Assembly (NCBI GenBank): GCA_013813715.1
Contig: JACCRF010000097.1
Coordinates: forward strand, 1-64,000
Origin: Gemmatimonadaceae bacterium
GTDB taxonomy: Bacteria > Gemmatimonadota > Gemmatimonadetes > Gemmatimonadales > Gemmatimonadaceae
DNA: 64,000 nucleotides
Direction: 5' to 3'
The notes beneath the pieces were generated by a model, which saw only the letters and a list, made by a program, of their open reading frames with translations, searched no databases and was not told where the DNA came from. Shown here piece by piece: positions 8,851 to 17,315 of the stretch (its first letter is position 1; each line of letters starts with the position of its first letter). The position numbers were made by a program, and so were the translations under genes.

Positions 8851-9126
8851 ATGACTCCGGCCGCAAGGAAGGCAGCCTGGATGATCGTCGGCGCCGGAGC
8901 GGCGATGGTCGCCAGCACACTCATCGAGCGATCCCTCGCCGCCGGCTGGCGCGCGGCTACATCTGACGACCCGCCGTACGGGCTCAAGACGCGCGATGCT
9001 GGCTGGCGGCATGCCCTGCTCTGGGCAGCGGCCAGCGCGCTCGCCCTGGGGCTCGGCGAAGCGTTCGCAAGACAGGGTGCCGCGGTCGGCTGGGAACGAC
9101 TGACAGGGAAGGAACCTCCCGCGTAA
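8851..9126 (+). CDS. DUF4235-like small membrane protein
   Basis: A 91-residue protein with two hydrophobic segments (about residues 9-30 and 51-70) separated by the polar GWRAATSDDPPYGLKTRDAGWRHAL loop. It ends in AVGWERLTGKEPP. The pattern of a tryptophan-containing repeat around GWRAATSDDPP and GWERLTGKEPP fits the DUF4235 family of small integral membrane proteins, whose function is unknown. It starts at an ATG 9 bases after the DUF411 gene and probably ends the dipeptidase operon. Confidence 0.65.
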   Translation: MTPAARKAAWMIVGAGAAMVASTLIERSLAAGWRAATSDDPPYGLKTRDAGWRHALLWAAASALALGLGEAFARQGAAVGWERLTGKEPPA

Positions 9127-9246
9127 ACGCCCAGGCTGGCCAGCAGGAACAGCCAGGCCGTGCGCTGACGGTGGGCCCGCTCGCGGCCGTTCGGCTCAAC
9201 TGCTCAATGACCGTGCTGGGTTAGGAAAACCCTTGCGCCGCACCGG

Positions 9247-9279
9247 GTGATTATTTATACATAGTTTGTGCATAATCAC
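9247..9279. promoter_or_regulatory. Inverted repeat and AT-rich promoter over the GNAT gene start
   Basis: GTGATTAT (9247-9254) is exactly inverted as ATAATCAC (9272-9279). Inside it, TGATTATTTATACA (9248-9261) differs at two positions from the TGAAT-N4-ATTCA arginine-repressor half-site pair, and TATACA also makes a candidate -10 box with TTGCGC 17 bases upstream. The GTG start at 9268 lies within the dyad, so a bound regulator would cover the promoter and start, and the message may be leaderless. The ARG-box reading is an inference from the ArgA-like downstream gene. Confidence 0.4.
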
Positions 9280-9861
9280 TCAGCAGGATCGCTCTCGTTC
9301 TCGTCCCACCCCGCAACCGACCCTTCGCGCCCCGTAATCCGGCCAGCGACCGGCAAGGACGCCGATCAGATTTGGGGGCTCGTAACCTCGTACGCCGCGG
9401 AAGGCCTCATGCTTCCCCGGACTCTCGAACAGGTCGCCATGAGGATCGACAGCTATGTGGTCGCATCGGTTGGCAGCCGGATTGTCGCGTGCGCGGCGCT
9501 CGAGGAATACTCGCCGTCGCTCGCCGAAGTGTCTTCGGTCGCTGTCGCGAAGAGCGAGCATGGCAACGGCCTGGGCACCCAGGTAGTACTCGGCGTCGAA
9601 CGCCTCGCCCGCGCGCGCGACGTCGGCGAGTTGTTCGCGCTGAGTCTCACGGATACTTTCTTCCTGTCCATGGACTACACGCCAGCGTCCATCTCCCGGT
9701 ACCCGGAAAAGCTGGCCCGCTACGAGGCGCTTCGTGCTGAGGGAGTCGAAATCGTCCCCAAGCCCTGCTTCCAGAAGATGCTCGGCGAGAGCTGGCAGCT
9801 TCTGCAGCTCGTAGCCGACGACGACGCGAACTCAGCAGTGCCGGCCCGCCGCGCTAGCTGA
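9268..9861 (+). CDS. GNAT acetyltransferase, N-acetylglutamate-synthase-like
   Basis: A 197-residue Gcn5-related acetyltransferase. The domain begins at about residue 23 (VIRPATGKDADQIWGLV), has EVSSVAVAKSEHGNGLGTQV as the acetyl-CoA-binding motif A, and ends with a FALSLTDTFFLSMDYTPAS segment. The layout and the GLMLPRTLEQV segment resemble the short ArgA-type N-acetylglutamate synthases that start arginine synthesis, in which LPR and the TxFF segment are typical. No other arginine gene is nearby, so the assignment rests on the protein alone. The frame starts at GTG inside an inverted repeat; about 20 residues before the domain look disordered, so a later start is possible. Confidence 0.65.
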   Translation: MHNHSAGSLSFSSHPATDPSRPVIRPATGKDADQIWGLVTSYAAEGLMLPRTLEQVAMRIDSYVVASVGSRIVACAALEEYSPSLAEVSSVAVAKSEHGNGLGTQVVLGVERLARARDVGELFALSLTDTFFLSMDYTPASISRYPEKLARYEALRAEGVEIVPKPCFQKMLGESWQLLQLVADDDANSAVPARRAS

Positions 9862-9864
9862 TCC

Positions 9865-10341
9865 TCAGCGCGGAGGCTGCGTCGCCGCTGGTGCTCCCCT
9901 GGTGAAAAAAATGTAATCCGTAGTCGCCGGCGTTTCGCCAGCGCTTCGCAACATCAATGCGACCTGGGCCCGGTGATACGCGCCATGCAGGGCGACGTGC
10001 AGGAGGATGTCCTCGAGTGACGATGTGAACTCATCGCCCGCCGAGTTGCGGTACGTGATGCCCCCGTGAAGCTGCTCCGCCGTCGCGTCCGCGATGATTC
10101 TCTCGAAAGCTTCGACGTTTTCGCGGCCGACGCGCGCGCACTCTTCCAGAGTCAGCGTCGGCCATACGGCCATCGCAGCCTTTGCGCCGGTAATCCGCGT
10201 GAGCCATGTGTGCTCCGCGCCGAGCACGTGCGAGTAGATCGCCATCGCGCCAGCTACGGAACTCCGGGAATCGTGGAGACTCTTCAGAGCTCGGTCGTCG
10301 GCCCACGCCATGTGCGCGAAAAGCCGGTGAAGATGGTTCAT
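9865..10341 (-). CDS. DinB-family metal-binding protein
   Basis: A 158-residue four-helix-bundle protein of the DinB/YfiT superfamily. The metal-ligand histidines are visible in YSHVLGAEHTWL (about residue 40-50) and in LLHVALHGAYHRAQVALML (about 125-140). Members include bacillithiol or mycothiol transferases and many proteins of unknown role; no substrate can be named. The ATG at 10341 is preceded by GGGGTG and opens MNHLHRLFAHMAWADDRAL, the usual family start; upstream open frame was rejected. It is convergent with the GNAT gene (3 bases between stops) and divergent from the membrane protein gene. Two more DinB-like proteins lie at 12604 and 13095. Confidence 0.8.
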   Translation of the reverse strand: MNHLHRLFAHMAWADDRALKSLHDSRSSVAGAMAIYSHVLGAEHTWLTRITGAKAAMAVWPTLTLEECARVGRENVEAFERIIADATAEQLHGGITYRNSAGDEFTSSLEDILLHVALHGAYHRAQVALMLRSAGETPATTDYIFFTRGAPAATQPPR

Positions 10342-10452
10342 TGGCACCCCATGCAGTTGGGATAGGCAGGCGTACGTGGTGCGGCCCCTCACCATCATGC
10401 CCTGGATGTGTGCGATCCGCCAGACGTGTCGAACGCGAGCTAACTTCAGCCC

Positions 10453-10839
10453 GTGGATATCCGGCGCGCACGTCTGGTCCTCCTTTCGATGATTGGCATT
10501 TTCATCGTCCTTCGCGCGATGCTCCAGTTCTCGCCCGATTCGGATTTCGATGTCGCCGGCTACAACATCCATCACCTCTTCACCGGCCTTCTGCTCATCG
10601 TCGCCGGCGGGATTCCCCTTGCGCTGTTTCCCGGAAGGTCGCTGCGAACCGACGCTGCCTCCGTGGCTTTCGGCGCCGGGCTCGGAATGGCGCTGGACGA
10701 ATGGGTGTATCTCATCGCTACCGACGGCTCGAACGCATCGTATCTGCTTCCGGTATCGCTCAGAGGCGGCTTGGCGATGGTTTCGCTTGCCACCCTCTAT
10801 GTCGTCGTGCTTTATATGGTATCGCGGAACCGCCGCTGA
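10453..10839 (+). CDS. Conserved four-helix integral membrane protein
   Basis: A 128-residue protein with four hydrophobic segments, at about residues 7-23, 40-60, 70-90 and 100-123. Polar residues are conserved-looking in the loops: NIHHLFTG, and GLGMALDEWVYLIATDGS, where Asp-Glu-Trp sits inside or beside a helix. I do not recognise a named family. The GTG start at 10453 is the first available after the divergent DinB gene. The M28 peptidase gene begins 26 bases downstream and may be co-transcribed. Confidence 0.65.
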   Translation: MDIRRARLVLLSMIGIFIVLRAMLQFSPDSDFDVAGYNIHHLFTGLLLIVAGGIPLALFPGRSLRTDAASVAFGAGLGMALDEWVYLIATDGSNASYLLPVSLRGGLAMVSLATLYVVVLYMVSRNRR

Positions 10840-10865
10840 CCCCCGCTCACTCGAAACAGATTACG

Positions 10866-12497
10866 ATGCATGGTCGTCCCGCGGTAGCGTCCGTCGCGTC
10901 GCCTTTCCTCGGCGTCTCATTGTTGCTCTGTGCCTCGGGTTTCGCGGCCTGCGCGACCGGCGGCGCCGCTGCCGGATCCGCCGCATCGCCTGCCGCTTCG
11001 GCCTCCTCGGCGGAACGAATCGACGCAGCGATGAACGCGCGGATTCGCGCCGAGGGAATGGAGAGATCGCGCGTTCTCGAGACGGCGATCATGATCTCGG
11101 ACATCCACGGGCCGCGCCTCGCGGGCTCGTCTGGTTTCATGACCGCAGCCAACTGGGCACGCACCCAGCTCGCGGAATGGGGGCTTGCCAGCTCGCGCCT
11201 CGAGCCGTGGGGCCGGCGGGGGAAAGCGTGGGAGCTGGAACGGTTCTCCGTCGAGATGCTCGCTCCTTATTACCTCCGGATGAACGCGATTCCAAAGGCC
11301 TGGAGCCCAGGAACGGCTGGCATCGTAACCGGAACGCCAGTGCTCGTCACCATCCGCGGCGACTCCGATTTCGTTCGATACCGGGGAAAGCTGCGCGGCC
11401 GCATCGTCATGAACGGAGGGACAGCGGTGCCGCGGAATCGCTTCGACGCTCCCGCGCGCCGCCTTACCGATAGAGAGCTCGACTCGCTCACGCGCATCAC
11501 CGATCCGGGAGAGCCGCGGACGTACTGGGAGGACGCCGACGGTTTTCTCGAGGCGCTCGCGCGCCGCAAGCGTATCGACGACTTCCTTCGCGACGAGGGC
11601 GCGGCGGCACTGCTCGAGCCGAGCAGAAACGCCAACGCGATTCTCACCGCGTCGCACGTCTCATATTCCACTGACCGCACCGGTGCAGTACCCGCGTTCA
11701 TGGTCGCACGCGAGCACTACGACGCGATCCTTCGCCTCGTCGAGCGCCAACGCGCCGTCCGCCTGGAGCTATCTCTCACATCGCGATTCACACAAACCGA
11801 TTCGCTGGGTTACAATGTCGTCGCCGAGATTCCCGGAACGGATTCTCGGGTCGGACAGGAAGTCGTGATGGTGGGCGGCCACTTCGATACATGGCAGGCC
11901 GCGGCAGGAGCAACGGACAATGCGGCCGGATCCGCTGTTGCGATGGAAGCGATGCGCATTCTGAAGACTCTCGGCGTTAATCCCCGACGGACGATCAGGA
12001 TGGCACTGTGGGACGGCGAAGAGCAGGAAGACTACTTTGGATCGATGGGCTACGTGAAGCGCCACTACGGAGATCCGGGGCCCATGCGCCTCCTTCCCGA
12101 TCACGCGAAATTCTCGGCGTATTTCAACGTCGACCACGGTACGGGGCGAATTCGTGGCTTCTACCTCCAGGGCAACGCGGCCGCTCGCCCGATTCTCGCC
12201 GCGTTCCTCGAACCGTTCCGCGATCTCGGAGCGTCCACACTCAGTATCAGCAACGCGGGCAGCACCGATCACATGCCATTCGCGTCGGTCGGGCTTCCCG
12301 CCTTCAACAGCATTCAGGACCCTATCGACTACGATCCGAAGACCCATCACACGTCGCTCGACTTCGCGGACTATCTGCTCGAGGACGATCTGAAGCAGTC
12401 GGCGGTGGTCATGGCATCCTTGCTCTACCATATCGCGATGCGCGACGAGCGCATGCCGCGCACTCCCCTCCCTGCACCGAAGAGGGCCAACCGATGA
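10866..12497 (+). CDS. Secreted M28-family zinc aminopeptidase
   Basis: A 543-residue co-catalytic zinc peptidase. A signal peptide or lipoprotein signal covers residues 1-30 (FLGVSLLLCASGFAACATGG). A PA-like insertion runs through the middle (PRNRFDAPARR and following). The M28 core shows zinc ligands in GGHFDTWQAAAGATDNAAG, the Glu pair in WDGEEQEDYFGS, the Asp in YFNVDHGTG, and a late His in GSTDHMPFASVGLPAF. It is probably an exported carboxy- or aminopeptidase of the PGCP group. The ATG at 10866 was chosen because it opens the signal sequence; the long open frame upstream shadows the opposite-strand DinB gene. A second, distinct M28 enzyme is at 31595. Confidence 0.87.
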   Translation: MHGRPAVASVASPFLGVSLLLCASGFAACATGGAAAGSAASPAASASSAERIDAAMNARIRAEGMERSRVLETAIMISDIHGPRLAGSSGFMTAANWARTQLAEWGLASSRLEPWGRRGKAWELERFSVEMLAPYYLRMNAIPKAWSPGTAGIVTGTPVLVTIRGDSDFVRYRGKLRGRIVMNGGTAVPRNRFDAPARRLTDRELDSLTRITDPGEPRTYWEDADGFLEALARRKRIDDFLRDEGAAALLEPSRNANAILTASHVSYSTDRTGAVPAFMVAREHYDAILRLVERQRAVRLELSLTSRFTQTDSLGYNVVAEIPGTDSRVGQEVVMVGGHFDTWQAAAGATDNAAGSAVAMEAMRILKTLGVNPRRTIRMALWDGEEQEDYFGSMGYVKRHYGDPGPMRLLPDHAKFSAYFNVDHGTGRIRGFYLQGNAAARPILAAFLEPFRDLGASTLSISNAGSTDHMPFASVGLPAFNSIQDPIDYDPKTHHTSLDFADYLLEDDLKQSAVVMASLLYHIAMRDERMPRTPLPAPKRANR

Positions 12498-12603
12498 TCC
12501 AGAATTCCGGTACGCGGCACTCGCTGCCCGCCGCCCGTCGAATCGTAGAGCGAATGTCCAGAATCGAGAGGTCGATACGCGGCAGATAGACGTGGAGATG
12601 CGA

Positions 12604-13098
12604 ATGGAGGAGATGACGCAGGCCGAGATGATCGCGGACGAGCTGAGACGCGCCCTGCTCGGCGAGGCGTGGCACGGCCCTTCCCTCTACGAGCTCCTGG
12701 AGGGGGTCACCGCCGATCAGGCAGTCCAGCGGCCGATCGCCGCGGCTCACAACATCTGGGAGCTCGTTCTGCACATCACATCCTGGGCGAATATCGCCCT
12801 CCGCCGCATCGCCGGCGGCCAGGTCGAGCCCTTCGGAGGCGAGGACTGGCCTGTGCCGGGAGGCGCCTCGGCAGAGCAATGGGCGGCCATTCGCGCCGAG
12901 CTCACCGCGAGCCACGAGCGTCTTCGAAAGGTCGTCCTCGGGCTGACAGACCAGCGACTCGCAACGAGCGCGCCGCAAAGCTCGCGATCTGTCGCGGCCA
13001 TGCTGCACGGCGTCGTTCAGCACGCCGCTTATCACGGCGGGCAAATCGCTCTCCTGAAAAAAGACGTATCCATTTACCATCGGCGAGCGGCACTATGA
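12604..13098 (+). CDS. DinB-family protein
   Basis: A 164-residue DinB-like protein. The helical bundle carries His in the segment around AAHNIWELVLHITSWANIAL (residues about 45-65) and in LHGVVQHAAYHGGQIALL near the C-terminus, the three-histidine pattern expected for a divalent metal site. This subgroup often carries out damage-related or thiol-transfer chemistry, but its function is not determined. ATG 12604 is preferred because GGAG stands six bases before it; GTG 12592 and ATG 12598 or 12613 are in-frame alternatives. Its TGA overlaps the ATG of the next DinB gene, so the two are coupled and may act together. Confidence 0.78.
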   Translation: MEEMTQAEMIADELRRALLGEAWHGPSLYELLEGVTADQAVQRPIAAAHNIWELVLHITSWANIALRRIAGGQVEPFGGEDWPVPGGASAEQWAAIRAELTASHERLRKVVLGLTDQRLATSAPQSSRSVAAMLHGVVQHAAYHGGQIALLKKDVSIYHRRAAL

Positions 13099-13649
13099 CT
13101 GACTTTCGAAGCACGCGGCCCGGCCCGGACGAGTATCCTGATTCCACCGCCGGGTACGTTGGACGAGTACCAGATGGGGATGTGCTGGAGACCCTGAGCC
13201 GGCAGATCGACGAAACGACCGCGCTTCTGCGAGTCCTGCCCGAATCGATGGGCGACCATAGATACGCGCCAGGCAAATGGACAATCCGCCAGGTGGTCGG
13301 CCACCTTACCGACGCCGAGCGAGTGTTCAGCTACCGCGCGTTCCGGTTCTCGCGCGGTGATGCGACGCCCCTCGCCGCCTTCGACGAGAACACGTACGTG
13401 AATGCGGCGCCTTTCACGCGAGTGAGCCTGCGCGATCTCATCGATGAGTTGGAGCATGCTCGCCGGGCCACCCTGCACCTGTTCCGCAATCTCGACGAAG
13501 CCGCGTTCGCACGGCGCGGCATCGCAAACAACGCCGAGGTTTCGGTTCGCGCTCTGGCATTCATCATCGCCGGTCACGAGAACCATCATCTGAACACGAT
13601 GCGCACGCGGTATCTCGCCGCGCCCGCCGCAGCGTCCGGAACCGGCTGA
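13095..13649 (+). CDS. DinB-family protein (second of a coupled pair)
   Basis: A 184-residue protein of the DinB superfamily but a different branch from its upstream partner. Histidines occur in WTIRQVVGHLTDAERVFSYR (about residues 60-80) and IIAGHENHHLNTMRTRY near the end. GHLTDAERVF and GHENHHL are typical of the subgroup related to bacillithiol transferases and maleylpyruvate isomerase-like proteins. The start ATG overlaps the stop of the preceding gene, and its own TGA overlaps the ATG of the DUF885 gene, making a tightly coupled operon of four genes (12604-16926). Substrate unknown. Confidence 0.8.
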   Translation: MTDFRSTRPGPDEYPDSTAGYVGRVPDGDVLETLSRQIDETTALLRVLPESMGDHRYAPGKWTIRQVVGHLTDAERVFSYRAFRFSRGDATPLAAFDENTYVNAAPFTRVSLRDLIDELEHARRATLHLFRNLDEAAFARRGIANNAEVSVRALAFIIAGHENHHLNTMRTRYLAAPAAASGTG

Positions 13650-15631
13650 TGGACCGGCGCCGGTTCGTGCAGCGTGCGGCGGTCACGGCCGCCGCCTTCG
13701 GCATCTTGCGCAACACGCAGGGATGCGCGCCCGCGGGTCCCGTCGCACCACCCGCGCCCATTCCCTTCCCGGGCACATTCCAGGAGCTGCGCGACCGCTT
13801 CTTCCTCTACAGTCTCGAGCGCAACCCGGTCACGTCCACCTACCTCGGCGGCGACGGCTATAGCCCCGAGCTGGCGACCGCGAATGCGCGGCTGCGGGAT
13901 TACCGTCCGGCTTCCCTCGCAAGCGAGCTCACGTTCTACCGCAGCATGAAGGCCTCGATTGCGCTTATTCTCCCCGTGTCATTGTTACTGCGCGATCGCG
14001 CCGATCATCAGCTCATGTCGGCCCAGCTCGACTTTCTCATTCACCAGATGCAGGACCTGCACTACCACCAGCGGGCCCTGGACACCTACGTTGCCGAACC
14101 GTTCCGCGGCGTAGACTGGCAGATACAGCAGATGACCGACGCAGGTGGCGGACTCCTCGGCGGCGAGGCCGACTGGCAGCAGGTGGTCAACCGGACTCTT
14201 GCCATACCAGCGTATCTCGAGGCTGCGAAGGTGAATTTGCTCGCCGGCAAGCGCGGCGGAATCATTCCCGACAGGCGGATGGTCCAGCGCGACGGAATCA
14301 ACGGCAGCGCGTCGAACGCTGAGTATTTTCGCACGACCCTGCCTGCGCTCGCGGCGCGGCTCATCGGCTCGCGTCCGTTTGCGCCGGTAATGCTCGCGCA
14401 GATCGGTGGCGCGGGCATCGCCGCCGCGACCGCATGGCAACAGTTCGCAGCGTTTCTCGCGCAGACTTACGACGCAAACGAAGCAACAGATCGGTTCGCA
14501 CTGGGCGAGGTCGAATATCAGTGGCGGGTCAGAAACGTGCTTCGTGATCCGCGCACACCGGCCGAGCTCTACGAGTACGGTGCCGCTCAGGTGGCGCTGT
14601 ACACGACGAGGATCATCGACGCCGCTAAGGACTTTTCCCGCGAGGCAAAGCTCGGTCTCCCGTTTTTCAGCGAAGCAGACAGTGCAGCAAGCGTGCGGCG
14701 CGTGATGGAGTTTCTCTCGAAGGACGCTCCGAAGGACGACGATCAATTGTTCAAGTGGTATCGCGACGCCGGGGCACGGGCGGTGGCCTACGGCCGGGAG
14801 CACAAGCTCTTCGACATTCCGGCCACGTATCGGCTCGACGTCGTGCCTACGCCACCGGTGTTGCGTAGCACGATAGACGCGGCGTATTACCCTGCCCCGC
14901 CATTCAAAAAAGGGGGCGTGGGGCGCTTCTACCTGACCCCGACGGGCAACGATGCGGCGACGCTGCGCGCCAACAACTTCGCTTCAGTTGCCGACACGGC
15001 TGTACACGAAGGCTTCCCCGGTCACGACTGGCATTTCAGGTACATGAACGAGCGCGCCGCCGATATTTCGAACGTACGATGGCTCACACCGGGCGCGGTT
15101 GAGGACTCGTCGTCGATGTGGGGCGACTCGATGGCGCTCGAGGGCTGGGGCCTGTATTCGGAAGAGCTGATGGCAGATGCGGTCGCGAATCATCCGCACG
15201 GATTCTATTCGACGGGCGAGTACCTCTATGAGCTCCAGGGTCAGCTCCTTCGCGCAGTACGCATCAGAGTCGACGTCGGGCTGCACACCGGGCGGATGAC
15301 GTTCGATGAAGCGATAGACTACTTCAACGCGCACGTATCGTTCATGCCGGGCGCCAGACTTCGCGCCTCCACTGATCCGGCAGCCCGCGCCGCGAACGAC
15401 GGAGCCACCCGCGCGATCTATCGCTATTCCAAGTGGCCGACTCAGGCCATCACCTACAATCTGGGCAAGAACGCGATAATCGAGCTTCGCGAGGCCTGCC
15501 GGGCGCGAAGCGGCACGGCGTTTTCTCCGCGCGAGTTCCACGAGAGATTCATGAGGGAAGGCCCGATTCCTGTCGCCTACGTTCGTGACGATTTCCTGGC
15601 CGCATGTGGCAATCCGGTCGCACCGGCATGA
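13649..15631 (+). CDS. DUF885 putative metallopeptidase, Tat-exported
   Basis: A 660-residue DUF885 protein. The N-terminus MDRRRFVQRAAVTAAAFG is a twin-arginine-type signal, with a Cys at residue 26 (TQGCAPAG) that may be a lipobox. The diagnostic zinc-site segments are TAVHEGFPGHDWHFRYM (HExxGH-like, about residue 455) and SMALEGWGLYSEELM (about 495). DUF885 enzymes resemble gluzincin peptidases, and the HExxGH-like site makes peptide hydrolysis likely though not shown for this branch. It overlaps the DinB gene upstream and the aminotransferase downstream by ATGA junctions, so all are made from one message. Export suggests action on peptides outside the cytoplasm. Confidence 0.83.
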   Translation: MDRRRFVQRAAVTAAAFGILRNTQGCAPAGPVAPPAPIPFPGTFQELRDRFFLYSLERNPVTSTYLGGDGYSPELATANARLRDYRPASLASELTFYRSMKASIALILPVSLLLRDRADHQLMSAQLDFLIHQMQDLHYHQRALDTYVAEPFRGVDWQIQQMTDAGGGLLGGEADWQQVVNRTLAIPAYLEAAKVNLLAGKRGGIIPDRRMVQRDGINGSASNAEYFRTTLPALAARLIGSRPFAPVMLAQIGGAGIAAATAWQQFAAFLAQTYDANEATDRFALGEVEYQWRVRNVLRDPRTPAELYEYGAAQVALYTTRIIDAAKDFSREAKLGLPFFSEADSAASVRRVMEFLSKDAPKDDDQLFKWYRDAGARAVAYGREHKLFDIPATYRLDVVPTPPVLRSTIDAAYYPAPPFKKGGVGRFYLTPTGNDAATLRANNFASVADTAVHEGFPGHDWHFRYMNERAADISNVRWLTPGAVEDSSSMWGDSMALEGWGLYSEELMADAVANHPHGFYSTGEYLYELQGQLLRAVRIRVDVGLHTGRMTFDEAIDYFNAHVSFMPGARLRASTDPAARAANDGATRAIYRYSKWPTQAITYNLGKNAIIELREACRARSGTAFSPREFHERFMREGPIPVAYVRDDFLAACGNPVAPA

Positions 15632-16926
15632 CCACGCGGCGAGGGTTTCTCTCTGGGATGGCCGCCGCCGGCCTTGGCGGCAACGCGATTTTCCGCGAGA
15701 GCGCCATCGCGTCGCTCTTCCGCGCCAATATGATCGCCGGCGATCGCTCGGCCGAATCTGTCGCCGAGGACGAGTCGTACTGGAGCGAGATCCAGCGTGC
15801 GTTCGACGTCGACCGGACGATGATCAATCTCAACAACGGCGGTATCAGTCCGACGCCGAGTCATGTGCTCGAGGGGATGATCCGCGACTTGAAGTTTACC
15901 AACGAGCTGCCCGTCGAGCACATGTGGCGCGTGCTCGAGCCGCGGATTGAAAGCGTGCGTCGCGATCTGGCGCGCGAGTTCGGTTGCGATCCGGAGGAAA
16001 TGGCGATCACCCGCAACGCGTCCGAGTCGAACGAGATCATGATCTTCGGGCTCGACCTCCAGCCGGGCGACGAGGTCGTGATCTCGAATCAGAACTACGG
16101 GCGGATGATTGCCGCCTGGGAGCAGCGAGTCCGCCGAGACCGCATCGTGCTGAAGCAGATCGCGTTCAAGGTTCCGCCGCCGTCGCAGCGCTACATCGTC
16201 GACCAGTTCAAGGCCGCGGTGACGTCGAGGACCAAGGTGATCGAGCTGCCGCACATCACCAACCTCACCGGGCAGATCCTGCCGGTAAAGGAAATCGTGG
16301 ACTTCGCCCGGGCCCGCGGAATCGAGGTGCTGGTGGACGGCGCGCACGCCTTCGCCCATTTCCCCTTCAAGTGCGACGACCTCGGGTGCGACTTCTACGG
16401 CACGAGTCTTCACAAATGGCTGCTGGCGCCTATCGGTACCGGATTTCTCTTCGTGAGGAAGGAAAAGCAGAGGAAGCTGTGGCCGTTGATGGCCGCCGCA
16501 GCGACCCAGGACAACGACATCCGGAAGTACGAGGAGATCGGAACCCATCCCGCGGCGAACCACAACGCGATCTCGGCCGCGCTGGCCTTTCACCGCGGCA
16601 TCGGCGCCGACCGCAAGATCGCCCGCCTTCGCTATCTGCGTGACAGGTGGGCGAAGCGACTGTTGGCGGAAAGCCCGAGAGTGAAGGTACTGACGCCACT
16701 CGAGAAGAGCCCGTATTCCGGAGCGATCGGGCTGGTGAGTGTGGACGGTCTTCCTTTCGACAAACTCGGCGAGTGGTTGATGAGCAAGCATCGCATCGTG
16801 AACACGCCGATCCTGCATCCCGAGTTCAACGGACTCCGCATCACGCCGAACGTCTATACCACCATTGACGAGATCGATGTCTTCGCCGACAAGATGATGG
16901 TGGCGATCAGCAAGGGAATCGCCTGA
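15628..16926 (+). CDS. Class V aminotransferase, isopenicillin-N-epimerase-like, with Tat signal
   Basis: A 432-residue PLP enzyme of the class V aminotransferase/cysteine desulfurase fold. It opens with MTTRRGFLSGMAAAGLGG, a twin-arginine signal, unusual for this fold but sensible because Tat exports folded, cofactor-loaded proteins. MINLNNGGISPTP, TRNASESNEIM, VLVDGAHAFAHFPF (cofactor Asp) and YGTSLHKWLLAPIGTGFL (PLP Lys) mark the active site. Related proteins include isopenicillin N epimerase and secreted aminotransferases of unknown substrate. ATG 15628 overlaps the DUF885 stop; an upstream in-frame ATG lacks the signal context. It ends a four-gene coupled operon and is followed by a strong hairpin terminator. 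Confidence 0.82.
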   Translation: MTTRRGFLSGMAAAGLGGNAIFRESAIASLFRANMIAGDRSAESVAEDESYWSEIQRAFDVDRTMINLNNGGISPTPSHVLEGMIRDLKFTNELPVEHMWRVLEPRIESVRRDLAREFGCDPEEMAITRNASESNEIMIFGLDLQPGDEVVISNQNYGRMIAAWEQRVRRDRIVLKQIAFKVPPPSQRYIVDQFKAAVTSRTKVIELPHITNLTGQILPVKEIVDFARARGIEVLVDGAHAFAHFPFKCDDLGCDFYGTSLHKWLLAPIGTGFLFVRKEKQRKLWPLMAAAATQDNDIRKYEEIGTHPAANHNAISAALAFHRGIGADRKIARLRYLRDRWAKRLLAESPRVKVLTPLEKSPYSGAIGLVSVDGLPFDKLGEWLMSKHRIVNTPILHPEFNGLRITPNVYTTIDEIDVFADKMMVAISKGIA

Positions 16927-16930
16927 CAAT

Positions 16931-16963
16931 GCAAAACGGGCGCGATCATCGCTCCCGTTTTGC
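16931..16963. terminator. Bidirectional hairpin terminator
   Basis: GCAAAACGGG (16931-16940) pairs perfectly with CCCGTTTTGC (16954-16963), and the inner GCGAT/ATCGC extends the stem. It lies between the convergent aminotransferase gene and the small basic-protein gene. The A-rich and T-rich ends of the stem suit termination on both strands. Confidence 0.75.
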
Positions 16964-16969
16964 GTCGTA

Positions 16970-17158
16970 TCAGTCCTTGCGGGTCTTGCTTCCCTTCGGC
17001 CGGCCGCCCTTTCGAGCCGCCTTGCCGTCCTCGATCATTTGATCGAACGCCGCCTTGGCGTCCTTCATGAGCGCGGCGTGGTTTGCGCGGCGATCGCGCT
17101 CCGAGCGCTTTTTCTCGAGGGCGTAGATGGCCTGAGGCGTCTTCGTCTTGCCAGGCAT
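16970..17158 (-). CDS. Small basic protein with AT-hook-like tail
   Basis: A 62-residue, Lys/Arg-rich protein: residues 1-45 are helical and charged (ALEKKRSERDRRANHAALM), and the C-terminus GKAARKGGRPKGSKTRKD contains GRPKG, an AT-hook-like core. It is probably a small DNA- or RNA-associated protein, but no family is recognised. ATG 17158 with AAGG upstream is preferred over the longer open frame to 17236. The AT-rich stretch TCAATATAACACG just upstream (17228-17240) could hold its promoter. The remaining 17159-17315 holds no other gene. Confidence 0.55.
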   Translation of the reverse strand: MPGKTKTPQAIYALEKKRSERDRRANHAALMKDAKAAFDQMIEDGKAARKGGRPKGSKTRKD

Positions 17159-17315
17159 ATGAAAACCTTGTGTCGTATGTCGGATATCGTCAGCGCTCCG
17201 CCGGCAGTCGCCGCGCGGAGCGCTCTTTGGTATCAATCAATATAACACGTTTTGTGACTTTCCGTGATGCCAGAGCATCGGTGGGTGGTGGGTCTGAGTC
17301 CGGACGCGTCCTCGA

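Noticed and set aside
10206-10865. Long upstream extension of the M28 peptidase frame
   Set aside because: It runs antisense through the DinB gene and over the membrane-protein gene; the signal peptide begins only at 10866.
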